Assembly: GCA_030248295.1 (NCBI GenBank)
Contig: JASANH010000167.1
Coordinates: forward strand, 186,001-250,000
Source: Mesodorylaimus sp. YZB2_4
Lineage: Eukaryota > Nematoda > Enoplea > Dorylaimida > Dorylaimidae
Length of the DNA: 64,000 nucleotides
Direction: 5' to 3'
This document shows, in pieces, positions 45,440-57,410 of this stretch. Position 1 is the stretch's first letter. Each line of letters begins with the position of its first letter. The notes under the pieces are model-generated. The model was not told the origin of the DNA, did not search any database, and worked only from the letters and a program-made list of their open reading frames with translations. Position numbers and translations under genes: made by a program.

Positions 45440-45595
45440 TACTCTGACCGGGTGCAAGAAATTCTGACCCGACCTTGACCTTGACCGACCCTTCAAAAAA
45501 TTTTCTGACCTTGACCCTGACTTTGACCAAGGGTCGGTCAATCGGGGTTTTGACAGAATTTTGACCTTGACCTTGAGGTCATTTCTAACACTATC
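45440..45595. repeat. TGACC-rich dispersed repeat
   Basis: Long run of GACCTTGACC, CTGACCTTGACCCTGACTTT and GGTCGGTCA; partly self-complementary around 45528-45545. Same family as 26247 and 43676. Confidence 0.65.
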
Positions 45596-46366
45596 GTACA
45601 ATGATAATTTGTACCCTGAAGACACCACAACTGTAACGGGGAAGAGAAAATTATTGGAAGCTCGCTATTTTGAACAAACGCCCAGAATATTCTTTCGTAT
45701 TCAACGTCTTGCTTTCATCGAGAAATTTAAATATGCTGGTGTTTGTGTGACCTCCCGAGAGGAAAAACAAAAATCCTATTTGGCCAGAGCACGCACACAA
45801 AAAGAGTCAAAAAAGAGCGCACCAGTCATCATAGTAGAGCGGGTACATCACGGGTTACAGCATGTATCGGCTCGACAATAGACAGCACTGCTTCCTGCAC
45901 CAGTCCATGATCACATGCATCTGGGATATTGGCTCAGATTTGCCCATCTTGGAACACCTTGTATCACAAACGCCAAAATAAAAGCTACATAAGATTCACT
46001 AGGCGGGAAAGCAAAAAGTATTCACGAACGGTTTTTATTCGTTTTTGAAAGACTATTGCTTGCCCCGATTATGATACTAAATAGGCTGCATTTTAGTAAG
46101 TTCTAATTATACTCAAGGAGGCACTGAAGCATGGGTCTTATTGATGACGCTTGCACTGATGAAAAAAAATGTAGCCCTCAGGAGAAACACACATTAGAGG
46201 GTTAACTGGAACATCCAGAGACCCAAGAAGCAACTTTTCCGACGACACAACATTCAAGACTATACATCAACAGTCCCCCCCAAAAATAATTTTATACAAA
46301 TATAATAAAAAATAATTATTATAAAAAAAAATAAAAAATTAAAAAAAAAATAATAAAAAAAAAAAA

Positions 46367-46411
<45 letters not shown>

Positions 46412-47660
46412 ATATAAAAAAAAAAAAAACCCTTGTTCCCTCACTGTCAGTGCCTGAGACCACTCCAACAAACCTCATCGTCAGGAGAAATAACCTGCAC
46501 CTAAAGCGGATTCAATACCGATTTGGGAGAAAAACCTTGAGGTTTCGATTATATGTATTTAGTATGGCTACAAATTTTTATTTTCAAGCAGAAAGAACGC
46601 GAAAAACTTTAGTAGTTGGCAATCCGGCTGATGAGGCAGTCTGATCAGATTGAACGCATCTGTCGATGCTGGGAGCAATGCTTTTCCAGACAGCTGGCTT
46701 CGTACAGGCCGTTGTACAGTCTTGGCTAAAAAACAGAGTGCTGAAAATGGGACTAGATCATCAACTGTTTGGTCTGAATTGAAGTCAAATCTAATCAGCC
46801 TAACATTGACAGTAGCGTGCTCTTCTTACTTCTGCAAGATGCAATAACCTGCTTTTTCTGCAATATACTTTTGGAAACTTTAGCAGCCATGAATAAACAT
46901 AGTATGGCTCCATGATATTGCAATAGGAGTACTCGAACAGGCCAAATCTTTACGCGAACGCATGTTCCACCAAGAACCACACAAGAACATGTTCCACTCG
47001 AACACATGTTCCGACCAAAGCTTTACGCGAACACATGGTCATAACTTCACACCATAAAGAACATCAGATTGGCACGCTATTCCAACCTAGCGTGCACAAA
47101 CGTCTCACGCCATGCTGATCTTCCCAACCCAAGGCACATTCTAACAATGACCTTTCACGTGTAAGTAAAGATTTTGGGTGTGTTGCACAGTTGTACACCA
47201 GTTTTTTAATCAACTTTTTCTGTTTAAAATCAGGAGCAAAGCATAACAAAAAGCAAGACATTTGTGTTTTTACCTTCGCTGCGACTGAGCCTGAACTTAC
47301 TCTGAAAACAATCAGTATAAAACGTCAAAAAAGTCATCAAAGAGATTATATTTTGACTTTTATCTAAGACTCCATGAAAAGCTGTTTCTTCCCATCAGAA
47401 CACTCCCGAAGAATACCGATAGTGCCTGATAACAATTGCCTTGATGTGTCGCGAGCAATGCATGACTGCCTTACGTATAGAACTATCGTCATTCCAGTCG
47501 TAGCGAGCAGGAATAGACTTGGTATGTGCGTCAATCCAGGCGAACGTGCCGACTGCTTCCTCCATGACATTTTCAATTAGTGGTAAGGATGATGATCGAA
47601 GTTTCCTCGGCCACTTGCCAGCCCGTTCAACAAGGATGTGCACCGAATTTAGGGTGCTGA
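45596..47660. other. Gene-free stretch with A-rich low-complexity tract
   Basis: 46284-46430 is an almost pure A/AT tract of about 150 bases. 46975-47035 carries four imperfect GAACACATGTTCC/GAACATGTTCC units. A minus-strand frame at 47395-47643 has no recognisable domain. No gene called. Confidence 0.45.
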
Positions 47661-47666
47661 AGCGGC

Positions 47667-47675
47667 CTATTTAAG
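47667..47675 (+). promoter_or_regulatory. TATA box of allatostatin-C-like gene 2
   Basis: CTATTTAAG lies 58 bases before the ATG, aligned with the equivalent element of gene 1. A TCATTC initiator-like motif (47698-47703) lies about 30 bases downstream of it. Confidence 0.6.
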
Positions 47676-47724
47676 ACAGCACCTTGCTGGTCTACGGTCA
47701 TTCGACACCGACATTGGCTTCAAG

Positions 47725-48053
47725 ATGAATCTCCAATATATCTGCATTGGACTGATCTTGTTTGTGAAACTGAGCTCGGCTGATGGTGAGAAGACCATGG
47801 GTCATGCCTTGTAAGTGCAGTAAGTGCCCCAAGTCCTGAGAGCTAATGCGTCTTGACCACTAGGGCCGACAATCAACACGCATTATCGCTGCGTCCATCC
47901 AAGCCTGGTCGCATTATGTTCGGGTCAAGCGGCATGATCGATCACAAGCGTGCTGGACATCGGGAGAAGATCAAATATGCGCGCGTTGGCAAAAAAGGTG
48001 GCGTATTTATCAACTGCTATTTCAGTCCGATCCAATGCTTATTTGTCGGATGA
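47725..48053 (+). CDS. Allatostatin-C-like neuropeptide precursor 2
   Basis: Exons 47725-47810 and 47864-48053 (53-bp intron, phase 2, same position as in gene 1); 91 aa. The signal peptide is MNLQYICIGLILFVKLSSAD; then a spacer, IDHKRAGHREKIKYARVG, a dibasic KK, and the C-terminal peptide GGVFINCYFSPIQCLFVG. The mature product is predicted as a disulfide-ringed (C-x6-C), C-terminally amidated peptide of 17 residues. Between the two genes the last sixteen residues differ only at Y/F, whereas the spacer is poorly conserved, the pattern expected if only the end peptide is functional. The ring matches allatostatin C (CYFNPISC) at six of eight positions. The clean KK site here, absent in gene 1, suggests this copy keeps the more standard processing. 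Confidence 0.85.
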
Positions 48054-48382
48054 TGGGATCGCTCATGTGTGAGCATTGCAGAGTGCGCCTGTGAATTGGT
48101 ATGATGGCTCTATGAGCCAGCCGTTACTTATTTTTAGCCGTTTCTGTCAGTTGTTTAAAGTGAAAAGTAGGGTTATTGGTTGAATTTGCATAATTGACTG
48201 ATCAGACACATTCAATTCCACAACAAAGTATGATTCTCCATAATTATCGAAGGACGAATCGATTCTTTTTGGTTTCTGGGGCTTCTCTGGAGCCAAGTAC
48301 AGCCATGGCATGTCATACTTTATCTATATAGCGCATATATATAGCGCACTAGAGGGAAGAAGTACATAAATGGACAATCATT

Positions 48383-48470
48383 CCTTACCCAGGGGGATTC
48401 GAACCCTCTCCTCTAAGTTCGCACCCATCGTGAGAGGTAAGCACCTTGACCGCTGGGTCATAGGCCTGGG
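48383..48470 (-). repeat. tRNA-derived sequence, probable SINE head
   Basis: On the minus strand: GACCCAGCGGTCAAGGTGC (A-box-like), then GGGTTCGAATCCCCCTGGGT (B box and acceptor-like end). Related to 33562-33645. Downstream (lower coordinates) is an AT-rich tail containing TATATATAGCGC. Not called as a functional tRNA because the anticodon arm is not regular. Confidence 0.55.
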
Positions 48471-49663
48471 ACCACGACTCACTTCGCAGCAAGAGCTTCA
48501 CACACTTGACTGCCGCTAAATTTTGAGGCTAGCTTGCAAGGTATAGTGAGGGTCACCTTCTCCTGTGAGGATCATTTCTAAGCATGCAAATCATTGGCTT
48601 GGACTGGTGACGCCAAACATCATGGCGCGTTCGAGCGACGACTGCTATTTGGCCTGGCCAAGGGGCTTGCGAGTTTTCGCAATGTGTCTGATAGGATAGC
48701 AATGCCACTGCTATCAGATCACGTTCTCCGACGACAAGGTATGCCTCTATCCGTCCCGTAAGCGCGCACTCACTGATTATCGCCAATCAACTGTGCAGAG
48801 GTTCGACGAGCCCCGCTGGCTCGTTATAATACCTGCTTATTGTGGATTCGATCGACAACCACGTGATCATCAGCGGCACCAGCGGTCAGCGATGACATCT
48901 GGTACATTCTCTTATTGCGTCAAACGGCTCATGCTGGCTCACGATCAGACGGCTGGCGAGCCTCACTTTTCTAATCGATACCTGCTATCGTGGACACGAC
49001 AGTCGCGTGATTGTCAGTAGCTTTTGGTCTGGCACCAGGAGTAACGGCAGGCCAGTAATGTCAAATAAGCCTGCTGTGATGACCTGCGGCGGGACTTGGT
49101 CTCGTGATGAGTGCAATCAAGGGATGCTAGCCTTCCTACGTGTATCTACGCTCGCTGCTACGTGACGCATTTGCTTTGGTAGTAATACCAATTATTCGTG
49201 TTTTTGTGCCTTGGAGTCATCCTGTTGTTCAGAACGCTTGGTACACCTCGGTTCATTAGGTGCATTCAGCAGGCTGTCAATCGACTGGTAAACATGTCGC
49301 ATTGCGTCAGAAGTGTCTCCAAATTAGATGCTCGTGCACATACAATAAACACGTCTTAACTGGCCAGTCGTATGCACCTTGTCGTGCTAGTTTACTTCTT
49401 GCTCTAGAAAGCTCGATTCAGCATTCTGGAAAGATACAGTATGAGTGAGAAATATCTGCATAGGGCTTTACTGATTGGCAGCCCCTAGTGGTGATGGCAT
49501 GTCCAAACAGTGGCGACATTCATATTGCTGCTTTGATGCTGACGTCGGCAAGCATCTGTGTGCCATACAGTGTGTGCAGCGCAGCATGTGAGGCCCTCAC
49601 TTCGTGCGGCCGAGTAGACAGGCCTCCGAGTCCTGGTCATCCACTGTGTGCATTGGCTGGTCT
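48471..49663. other. Gene-free stretch
   Basis: Short open frames only; nothing recognised. Confidence 0.4.
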
Positions 49664-49837
49664 AAAAGTTTTGAGTCTGTCATAACAGACTTAAAAGTTT
49701 TGAGTCTGTCATAACAGACTTAAAAGTTTTGAGTCTGTCATAACAGACTTAAAAGTTTTGAGTCTGTCATAACAGACTTAAAAGTTTTGAGTCTGTCATA
49801 ACAGACTTAAAAGTTTTGAGTCTGTCATAACAGACTT
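49664..49837. repeat. 29-bp tandem repeat x6, each unit a palindrome
   Basis: Six identical units starting AAAAGTTTTG; each contains AGTCTGTCATAACAGACT, a 7-bp inverted repeat around CATA. 174 bp in all, with no visible variation between units. Confidence 0.95.
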
Positions 49838-50054
49838 TTTGAAAATAATAAGACTGGTTTTTATCTGTTGGAAACTGATGCATAGTTTCGACCCAGACAC
49901 TGCACACTCGTAGACAGATCAGCTGAACAGAAGCCAGGATCCATGCTGAGGGTTGGATTGGACTAGTCGAGCTGGCTTTGCTTAGCATCTTCTCTGACAT
50001 CCCAGTGACGGAACAAAATAAATGTAGCCCCGGCGCCAGGGGACAATGGCTTCA

Positions 50055-50160
50055 ATCTCACTGGCTGGGAAACACTAGGCCGTCGGGTTGAGGTTTCAGT
50101 CGTAGGTATAGTCCCAAGACTTGCCTCGCTCCACTCAAAGCTTACTCTACTCTACTTTGT
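50055..50160 (+). repeat. Dispersed repeat (GGTTGATGTTTC family)
   Basis: GGCTGGGAAACAC…TCGGGTTGAGGTTTCAGTCG…GGTATAGTCCCAAGACTTGC; matches 26026 and 59118. Confidence 0.55.
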
Positions 50161-50636
50161 CCGAGATATCCCACGCCAAATTTGTAGAAGTGGACGCCCA
50201 CTTGGCGCCAGCCTTCCTCCCACATCCCCTCGAGTAGGGTGGCCGCATCTATTCGAAATTCCCAGAGGTATGGAAATTTGTATTGAGTATTCAGCAGCAG
50301 TAGTTTGTACAATATGTCACTGTAATCGGAAAATCAGTGGAAACGCACAAGACTGGCATCGCCTCCATAATTGACGAGCCTAATGCCCGAAATCAAGAGA
50401 GATGACTAATTGGAGAGGTGATATCAGAGCTCCTAGTTGAAAGACAGAGTTTTAAATTTCCATGAGTCAAATCGGACGAATAAACCGTTACCTAGGCCTG
50501 GCCTACGAAAATTGAGGGTCAAAATTTGAAGCAATGTAGAGTGAGAATAGGGCAATGTAGCAAAGGCAGGCGCGGGCTCTTGGATGGGTCATCGCTGCGA
50601 AGTTGGAAGCAGAAAATGATTGGTAAAAGCGGTGTC

Positions 50637-50785
50637 TGCATTGCACCTCGGCTGATCGGCTGCAGAGCCTGAGCCAGCCGAGCTGTCAGCTGAGCTGATC
50701 GTGAGATACGTTCAAATAGCGTATCTCGGATGCCTCAGCTTGCTGCCGGCTCGGCTCGTGGCTCGGCAGCCTAGGTGCAATGTGG
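50637..50785. repeat. Imperfect palindromic element
   Basis: Outer ends ATTGCACCT/AGGTGCAAT, inner stem GAGATACG…CGTATCTC around TTCAAATAG, and GC-rich CAGCCGAGC-type arms between; about 150 bp. Probably a hairpin MITE. Confidence 0.65.
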
Positions 50786-51265
50786 ACGACCCTCAGGGTT
50801 AGGCTAGACATGGGCAGACCAACGTCGTCGACTGGAAAGTCCTGGCGGGACCTCGCAGCGAGGCGGCCGAGTAGATCATGCTAACACAGGACAGGATGAC
50901 AGGAGCGGGCAGGCAGATGTTTCTTAATTATGGACTGCTTAAGCGGAGACAGAGGGGCAGGTAAAGGGAAAATGCAGGTAGAAGTCGAGCCAGACGCGGA
51001 AGGAAATGAAAACGTGAGCCTAATAGGGTAGGCTCGTTGGCGAAGATGAACAGGCCTGGCAAAGGCGGTGATCATTGAATTATGGATTGAGGACGAGTAT
51101 GTATGGAGTGCTTGTTGGGAGCAAGGGTTGGAATCGAGTGGGAGGTACGGCTTTGGGGTTAGTTAGAATTTGGTAAACGAAAACTACACTAAAGAGCGTA
51201 GCTCCTTGCGAAAAGCGCTTATGACGAAATCGATGGCCGCGTCGACCGTTTGAATCGAACAAGGA

Positions 51266-51523
51266 TTATTTCAAGTTTAGATCAGCACTTCCCAGCGATT
51301 TCTGCCGTTTGACTTCCTCGCGAGCTGTTGTAATAAACGTGCGAATCATGGCGCGGCCTTTGGCAAAACCTGAAAAGTGATTTAAAAATCGTATGTCTTT
51401 TTTAGGCACCACTTCACACGTTGCTGATCGCGCAGGCATAAAATACTGGACGGCCCGAAGAGTGATATCGAATTTCTTTGGGGCGCGCAGACGCTTAACA
51501 GCTGCAATGTCGATGCTGGCCAT
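51266..51523 (-). CDS. Hypothetical small basic protein
   Basis: A minus-strand frame from an ATG in good context (CTCCATGGCC) encodes 85 residues, MASIDIAAVKRLRAPKKFDI…, rich in Lys/Arg, with no domain I recognise. The frame is open further upstream, so it could also be part of a longer exon; an internal ACTTTTCAG resembles an acceptor. May be chance or a transposon remnant. Confidence 0.25.
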   Translation of the reverse strand: MASIDIAAVKRLRAPKKFDITLRAVQYFMPARSATCEVVPKKDIRFLNHFSGFAKGRAMIRTFITTAREEVKRQKSLGSADLNLK

Positions 51524-52299
51524 GGAGTGCCCAAGTGCGTACGAATCGCCCAAATGACATGACCAGGTAAGGCTTCGGCGTCTGTTGAAGCGGGTAACCC
51601 GATACGGGCCTTTTCCCACATCATGGTAGAAGAGCTTACGCCAGACTCGGGATTTAGTGCACCGGCACAGCTGGAATCAGAATCAATTCCAGACGGAGAA
51701 TGAAGCGATTAGGTACGCAGTTTCTTTTCGGCGATTCGAGCACCACCTCTGAGCAGAGTGGGTGCAGGTGGTTTCTTGCATGACTCCGTTCGGGCAGTAG
51801 ATGTTCACGTCTTCTGGCATGGGACTGGCACGGTCTGTATTTCCACATTAGTCACTTTGTCATTTTGCTGACCGTGAGACGAAGGGGGCGATTCGCCTCC
51901 AGAGCAGTGCGTACTCAACCCCTGCTCGAACTAACCGAATTTTGTTCTTTATCATTGTGCCTTGACGTTGTCAGGGGCAAAATTGCAGCAGAAACCACTG
52001 GGCCAGAAGTAATATGACAGGCTCCATAATACTGTAGTCAGTGACCAGTGGGCCTTTGCACACGGCAAAACCCCAAGGCGGCCTACCAAGTTGTCCGACC
52101 CAGTGCAAGGCTGAAGCATCACCCCGACGGGTGACGCTCCCAGCTGCCAGCTCTATGCAGAGTATCGATTGCCAGCCGAGCCTCTGCACGGATAAATCAA
52201 CAGCTGGCGTAGCTCTTTCTGGTTCGTTTGATTCGTCAAGAGTCGGTTTCTGCATCATTCGAGATTTCTAGATGATAGATCGCCAAATCGAAAAAATTC

Positions 52300-52800
52300 T
52301 GGTTATGGGTGTTCTCTCGGTAGCTATAGTCGCAAGACTTGCCTGCTCCAGTCGGAGATTTTGTCTCGCCGTTGGTCACATTCTTTCCTGCGTCTGCCAG
52401 ACTTGGTTGCATGGGCGTCACTAACTCAGGGCCGCCTGGGGAGATGTAAGTCCCCGTTGGGTGCGCTCATGTCCGTCGGCTTACCTGTGCGATGCGGGCA
52501 CCATCAATTTATGGTGCGACCGCATCAATGAGGGAAGGCCGCCCTCCCACCAAAGGAGCGTTTGAATGTTGCTTCTTCTGGTTCTAGCAATAGGAGGAAT
52601 GCAACGGTCGTGCCTGGCGGCCCTTGGCGAGTCGGAGAGAATGATCGATACTCTCCCCTGGCTGGGATACGTCAACCTCTTGGGTTGATGTTTCAACCGC
52701 AGGACTCGCCTTTCTCCAGTCGGAGTTCTCGTGTCGCTGACTTCGGTCGGCCTCATTCTCTCCTACGCCTGCCAGGCTTGGTTGCAGACTGGAACGGCAG
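52300..52800 (+). repeat. Two adjacent dispersed-repeat copies
   Basis: 52310-52410 (GCTATAGTCGCAAGACTTGC, CCAGTCGGAG, TGCCAGACTTGG) and 52655-52790 (GGCTGGGATACGTCAACC, GGGTTGATGTTTCAACCGCA, CTTCGGTCGGCC, TGCCAGGCTTGG) are two copies of the family at 26026 and 59118. Confidence 0.65.
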
Positions 52801-53059
52801 TAAACACATACAATTTGCGGTCGCTTAAAGTCATTGGAAAGTCGCAGTGTAATAGGCATGGACTATGCATACTACGCTCTCAGGCTTATCAGTGCACTGG
52901 TTCTAGCCTGCCTCTCCTTAGTCGGGGCCGGCATGAGACCGAGAGCGAGATCGAGGTCGAGTGTCCTGTTTGGTTTGCAGGCATTGGTAGAGGACTGGCC
53001 TCGAGTTCCTGGTCTGGCACTCTGGACTCAGGTTCGTCAGCCCCTTTGACGGCTGCTCC

Positions 53060-54809
53060 CTGAATTGTGAGTCCATGCGGCCCTTGCGGTGTGGCGGCTA
53101 GTACTGAAAACTGTAACACGAGGTGTCTGTGGACTGCGTGAGATTGTTCCTTTGGCTTGAGCCATCCCGCTGGTCAACCCTACACAGCCCTTGGGCGAGC
53201 TAAGGATTTTACCAGATATCCAGGGTGTCGTAACACAGCCATCTATTTATCGCTTTTACTCGCTTTGTCGACAGTCACCTGAAATTTTTAAAAAATCTCG
53301 CAGATTTCCTAATTTGTAAATTATTCACCAGAAGATTATAAATCACCAAAAACCTGTCCGCACAGTTTAGGGCAGATACAGCACAATATTGTACAAACAT
53401 AACAACAGCAGTGCGAAAAGAGCTTTGACGATAAAAAGCTCAATAAACAACCGCCTAATTGAAGGAATATGGTATGTAATCATGTCAACTCGCCAGAAAC
53501 TTGAAAATTTGTTTTCACTTTGATTGCTTTGGCATTTTGAACGGTTAGAAACAAAATTATGGTTTCCTTTGTGACCTTTTTTCCACACACATTCTTTGAC
53601 GCACTAGCAAAAGTAACGGCCTGTGAATGCTAGATTCGAAGAATGAGAGCAAAGTGTTTTCTCTTTCCATTTTACGCGGCTGCCATGCCATGGTTTCTAG
53701 TGTCGGTACATTGTGCCCATTAGATTACTAGCTAGTCCTCGCCCTCAAAACTTCCTTTTTCACATTCGAAAACAACAATTTTCTACCCGTGCAGTGCGAC
53801 TTTTGGGAAGAAAATTACTTGAACGAGGAACTTCGTTTGACTTTCTTGGCTAATTAGAGAGACTGTTAAGGAGCGGTGTGTCCTTTCATAAAATGCGGAG
53901 TTCTCCATGTGCTGACGTAGTTTAGGCTTCAAAATACTGTGTGGAAGCAGTGACATTCAAGCAGGAAGCTAATGAACAATTTCAACCCACAATCAGCCGA
54001 AATGCACGGACAGTTCCAGCCAGTTATTGCCATGAAGCAGTGGCTTGCACCGCATCGCGTCAAGCAGCTTGATTTTTTGACGAGGGTGCGGCAGGCAGCT
54101 TGCTTAGACCTTGGGGTTATGGGCGTTACCCGGAAGGGCCGATAAGCAATTTGAGTGTCTGCCATGTCAGGGGCTTTTGACAGGGTTGCTATATGCGCAC
54201 TTGTGGCATCGACCTGTTCCTGTTTTCGGTGACTCCTAACACCATCTGTCGTCAACCCCTCTGTGTGTCAGTGTGCCCCTTGGTCTGCCCGTCCCCTTGT
54301 CCCGACTGCCATTCAGTATCGCCATTGTATATGCATCGACCTGATGGATTGACGGCGTCCCTTCCTACGGAACAGCTTTAGATTCGTTGATGCTCAAGCA
54401 AGCTTTTACTTGAATTCTTAGTAGAGTATTTCGCTAGAAACTGCTGACCTGAAGTACTTGCATTTTGGTTTTTCATGTGATCTGTTTCTTTGCTTTAGAA
54501 TCCAGTTCATTCGAGCACATACAATCGAGCAAATGGAAAATTTGACATGTATCATGGAAAATTTGACTTTGTGAGTCTTATCGATTTTTCTTAGCGTCTG
54601 ACCCACGTCAGATTCCTGTAACCTAATGCACTAGGCACATTGGTAATCACATTTATGATGTGCACGTCCTAACCCGTACTCAAGCCACATTTGTTCAGCC
54701 TGCAACATCTGGACTAGAGCAGCGGACTGACTGGAAGACTCCGCAAATCTCTGAGTTGCCCAGCTCCCATTTGCGAAAAAAATCAATAAAAGTAAGTTTG
54801 ACGTTTCAG
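53060..54809. other. Gene-free stretch
   Basis: No gene recognised. The missing 5' exon of receptor F should be here; none identified. Confidence 0.4.
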
Positions 54810-55749
54810 GGCGTCAACCGTTCCAGCACACCACAAATTCATCCTTTCCGGCGTTCTGTGTTTTCTGATCGGCAATGCTGGCATCATCTGCAACATCATA
54901 ATCCTCATAATTGTACGGCGTAACAAGAAGCTGCATACTCCCTGTTTCTACATGATGGCCAGCCAAGCCTTATATGGAGCGATCATGGGCGTCAGTTTTG
55001 TCACCGACGGGGTGCATCGCCTCGGATTCGCCTTTCAACTCCTCCCAGTTAAACTAAGCGAGTCGACGTGTCTGCTGGTCTACTGGACCAAGACCATCAG
55101 CCACACCCCTTGCGCCCTGATCACGTGCGGTATCGGCCTGGATCGATTGCTGGCCATATCGATGTCGCACGCGGGCTACGGCCGGATAGCCGATTTGGTG
55201 AGTCGGATATCGATCGGTGCGAGTGTCGTGCTCGGAGTGGCTAACGAGGTGGTCGGCGTGGTGACCATACCCAATTCGTACGATCATGTAATTTTGTGTT
55301 TGAATTATTTCACTGCATTCCACCAAACGTTCGCGACCTACATCTGCTCCATCGACCTGACCCTCTTCGTCGTGGCCATATTCGTTTACGGCCTGATTAT
55401 CCTCAAGGTGAAACGAAGCCAGCACAAGTTCAAGATCACCTCGAGTGGAGCAGTGGCTCCAGTCGGATTGGGAAATCGAGACCATTTAAATGAGCAAGAA
55501 GTTTTCCTCAAAAAGCAGTTGGCCCTGATGCCCTTGATCAAGTCGATAATGGTCGCATTCATCATCGCGGGTGTCGCGCCTCAGCTGTTGTCATCGATCG
55601 CCCCGCATATCGATCATGGCTCGCTCCAAGCTGAGATTGTCCTCTATGAATCGATATTGCGTTCAATCAGCACGGTGACCGATTTTGGGGCGTTGGCCAT
55701 CAAATGCCAGGAGTTCAGGAAGTCGCTGTCGGTTTTATTCAGATGTTGA
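54810..55749 (+). CDS. Srsx-like 7TM receptor, copy F (main exon, intact)
   Basis: Plus-strand exon opening after GACGTTTCAG (edge 54810) with one base of a split codon, then ASTVPAHHKFILSGVLCFLI. No break up to the stop at 55747-55749 (KSLSVLFRC). TM1 is followed by RRNKKLHTPCFYMM; STCLLVYW, GLDRLLAIS, ILCLNYF and the GLGNRDHLNEQE loop place it with A and G. TM6 has AGVAPQLLSS, and the C-terminal segment reads TDFGALAIKCQEFRKSL, more diverged than in B-E. Confidence 0.86.
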
Positions 55750-56756
55750 TCGGTGTAGAATTGGTGCCATTCATTACGGAATATCTGTTATATACTACTC
55801 TGTTTTGATACTATGTATCATCGGACAAGTATTGACTTGTTACTCAAGCAGACTTCCCTCTAAAATCTTGCTTGATAGACAAAGATCTTTTGAAAACAGG
55901 AACTGCGACATGATTTTTATGGCATAAATAACATGACTACAGCATCTTCCAAATCTAGCACGCATTTGCAGCTACACAACCAGTCTGGCGGGAAGATAGT
56001 AGCAACCTCTTTCAAAGCAGTATCTTATCAGGTGCAATGTTCACTCACAACCAGTATCTACTCTGCACACACTTTTGATGGCCCAGCCAGCCCGTGGACT
56101 CATTCTGTAGTTCATTGAAGTTCAGCAGTCATCTGGTTGACTTTATGTTCTTGTTTTTTCCAGCCACTGTCCGGAAAAAACCGGCGTTGACAGTGTCCCG
56201 TCAGTGATCAACCCGGATAGGTCGACAATTCAAATCTTGCTCAGAAGAGTTCGAAGTGAGTAAGACTTCCTCAAGATAAAATCGATCAGGGTAAAGCTTC
56301 TCGACCTGAAGGAACTGTACTGTATGCATCTTGGTTTCATCCAAAATCTTGCGTATTTCTTTTTGATAGTGGCGGTGTTGACTATTCTTCCAAAACCATT
56401 CTTAGAGTGTGTGCACGATAATTAAATTTTGTCGTCTGTAATAACATATTTTGAATAATTTTGTTCATCAGATATGTATCTTTGCAAGTGGTTGTTTTTA
56501 CATGTGTCCCGTTGTTAACCTTTTGTGCATCGTGACAGTATATTTGTTCTAGTTTATGTACAGTATTGTACATAGACTTTAAAGACACATTTTTCTTCAT
56601 GCAGCATTCTCTCATTTGTAGCCGCGGTGGGTGGGGATGAATAGAAACCTGAAAAAGCTCATGGCGGAAGCTAAAGTACATACGGAACTTTCAGTTACCA
56701 TTACATAAGTTTGATTGTGGATCTGGCATACGATATGATCAGTTTTGCGCTCTAAT
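55750..56756. other. Gene-free stretch
   Basis: Nothing supportable between receptor F and the transposon end at 56757. Confidence 0.4.
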
Positions 56757-57070
56757 ATACAGTACTGGTCAAAACTATGGAATCACCTGTGCGAGAACAA
56801 GTTCGTGGAATATCAAAATCCCACTGATCTGTCATGCGAATCAAGCATTCATTGCCGGGCGAGGTGAGGAGAGGCTTTATCTCAGGATGCTGCATCTGCG
56901 CTGGCATCGAAGTGGAAAAGTTTGCATCATGCCAACTTGGTCAAAGCAGTCACACCATATTTAACAGTACGGTACAGTGTCGACTCCCATCTGAAATCAT
57001 GCCCTATAATTTGCCCAGTTCTCTTCAAACGTTCATGGCAGCGGTGTCTTCCATGCGTGTAGTGTAATTC
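56757..57070. mobile_element. Tc1-like transposon end (truncated)
   Basis: TACAGTACTGGTCAAAACTA followed by TGGAATCACC is typical of the terminal repeat of Tc1-type elements. No matching inverted end is visible within 400 bp and no transposase motif is recognisable, so only one end or a solo fragment remains. Confidence 0.45.
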
Positions 57071-57410
57071 TATTGAATGGAAAAAAGTGGGAAGAGCTGG
57101 GTGGTTTTGGTGCGCATCTCCACTCCAGTAAAAGATTCGGAACAGTTAGAGCTTGTTTGAGTAAATACTGGTCAATGCGCAGCGAGCCTTATTATGGGTG
57201 ACAGTATACAGTGTCTGACCATACAATAGACAGCACAGGTGTGAACTTTGTGCAAATGAGGAATTACACACAGAAATACTAATAAACACCTTGCTTCTCT
57301 TCCTCTCCCTGTCGGAAACATCATAAGTGTCATGACCATACAGATCATCAAACGCCATAGGCGCTTGAAGCTTCAGTACAGTCATACAGTATATGTATAA
57401 CCCAGGGACA

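Noticed and set aside
49664..49837. CRISPR-like array.
   Set aside because: Units are contiguous without unique spacers, and the DNA is eukaryotic; it is a minisatellite.
49767..50000. Minus-strand frame through the 29-bp repeats.
   Set aside because: 29 is not a multiple of 3, so the repeat cannot encode a regular peptide; the frame is incidental.
55054..55485. Long minus-strand frame inside receptor F, and similar antisense frames in the other receptors.
   Set aside because: Mirror of strongly constrained receptor codons; shadow frames, not genes.
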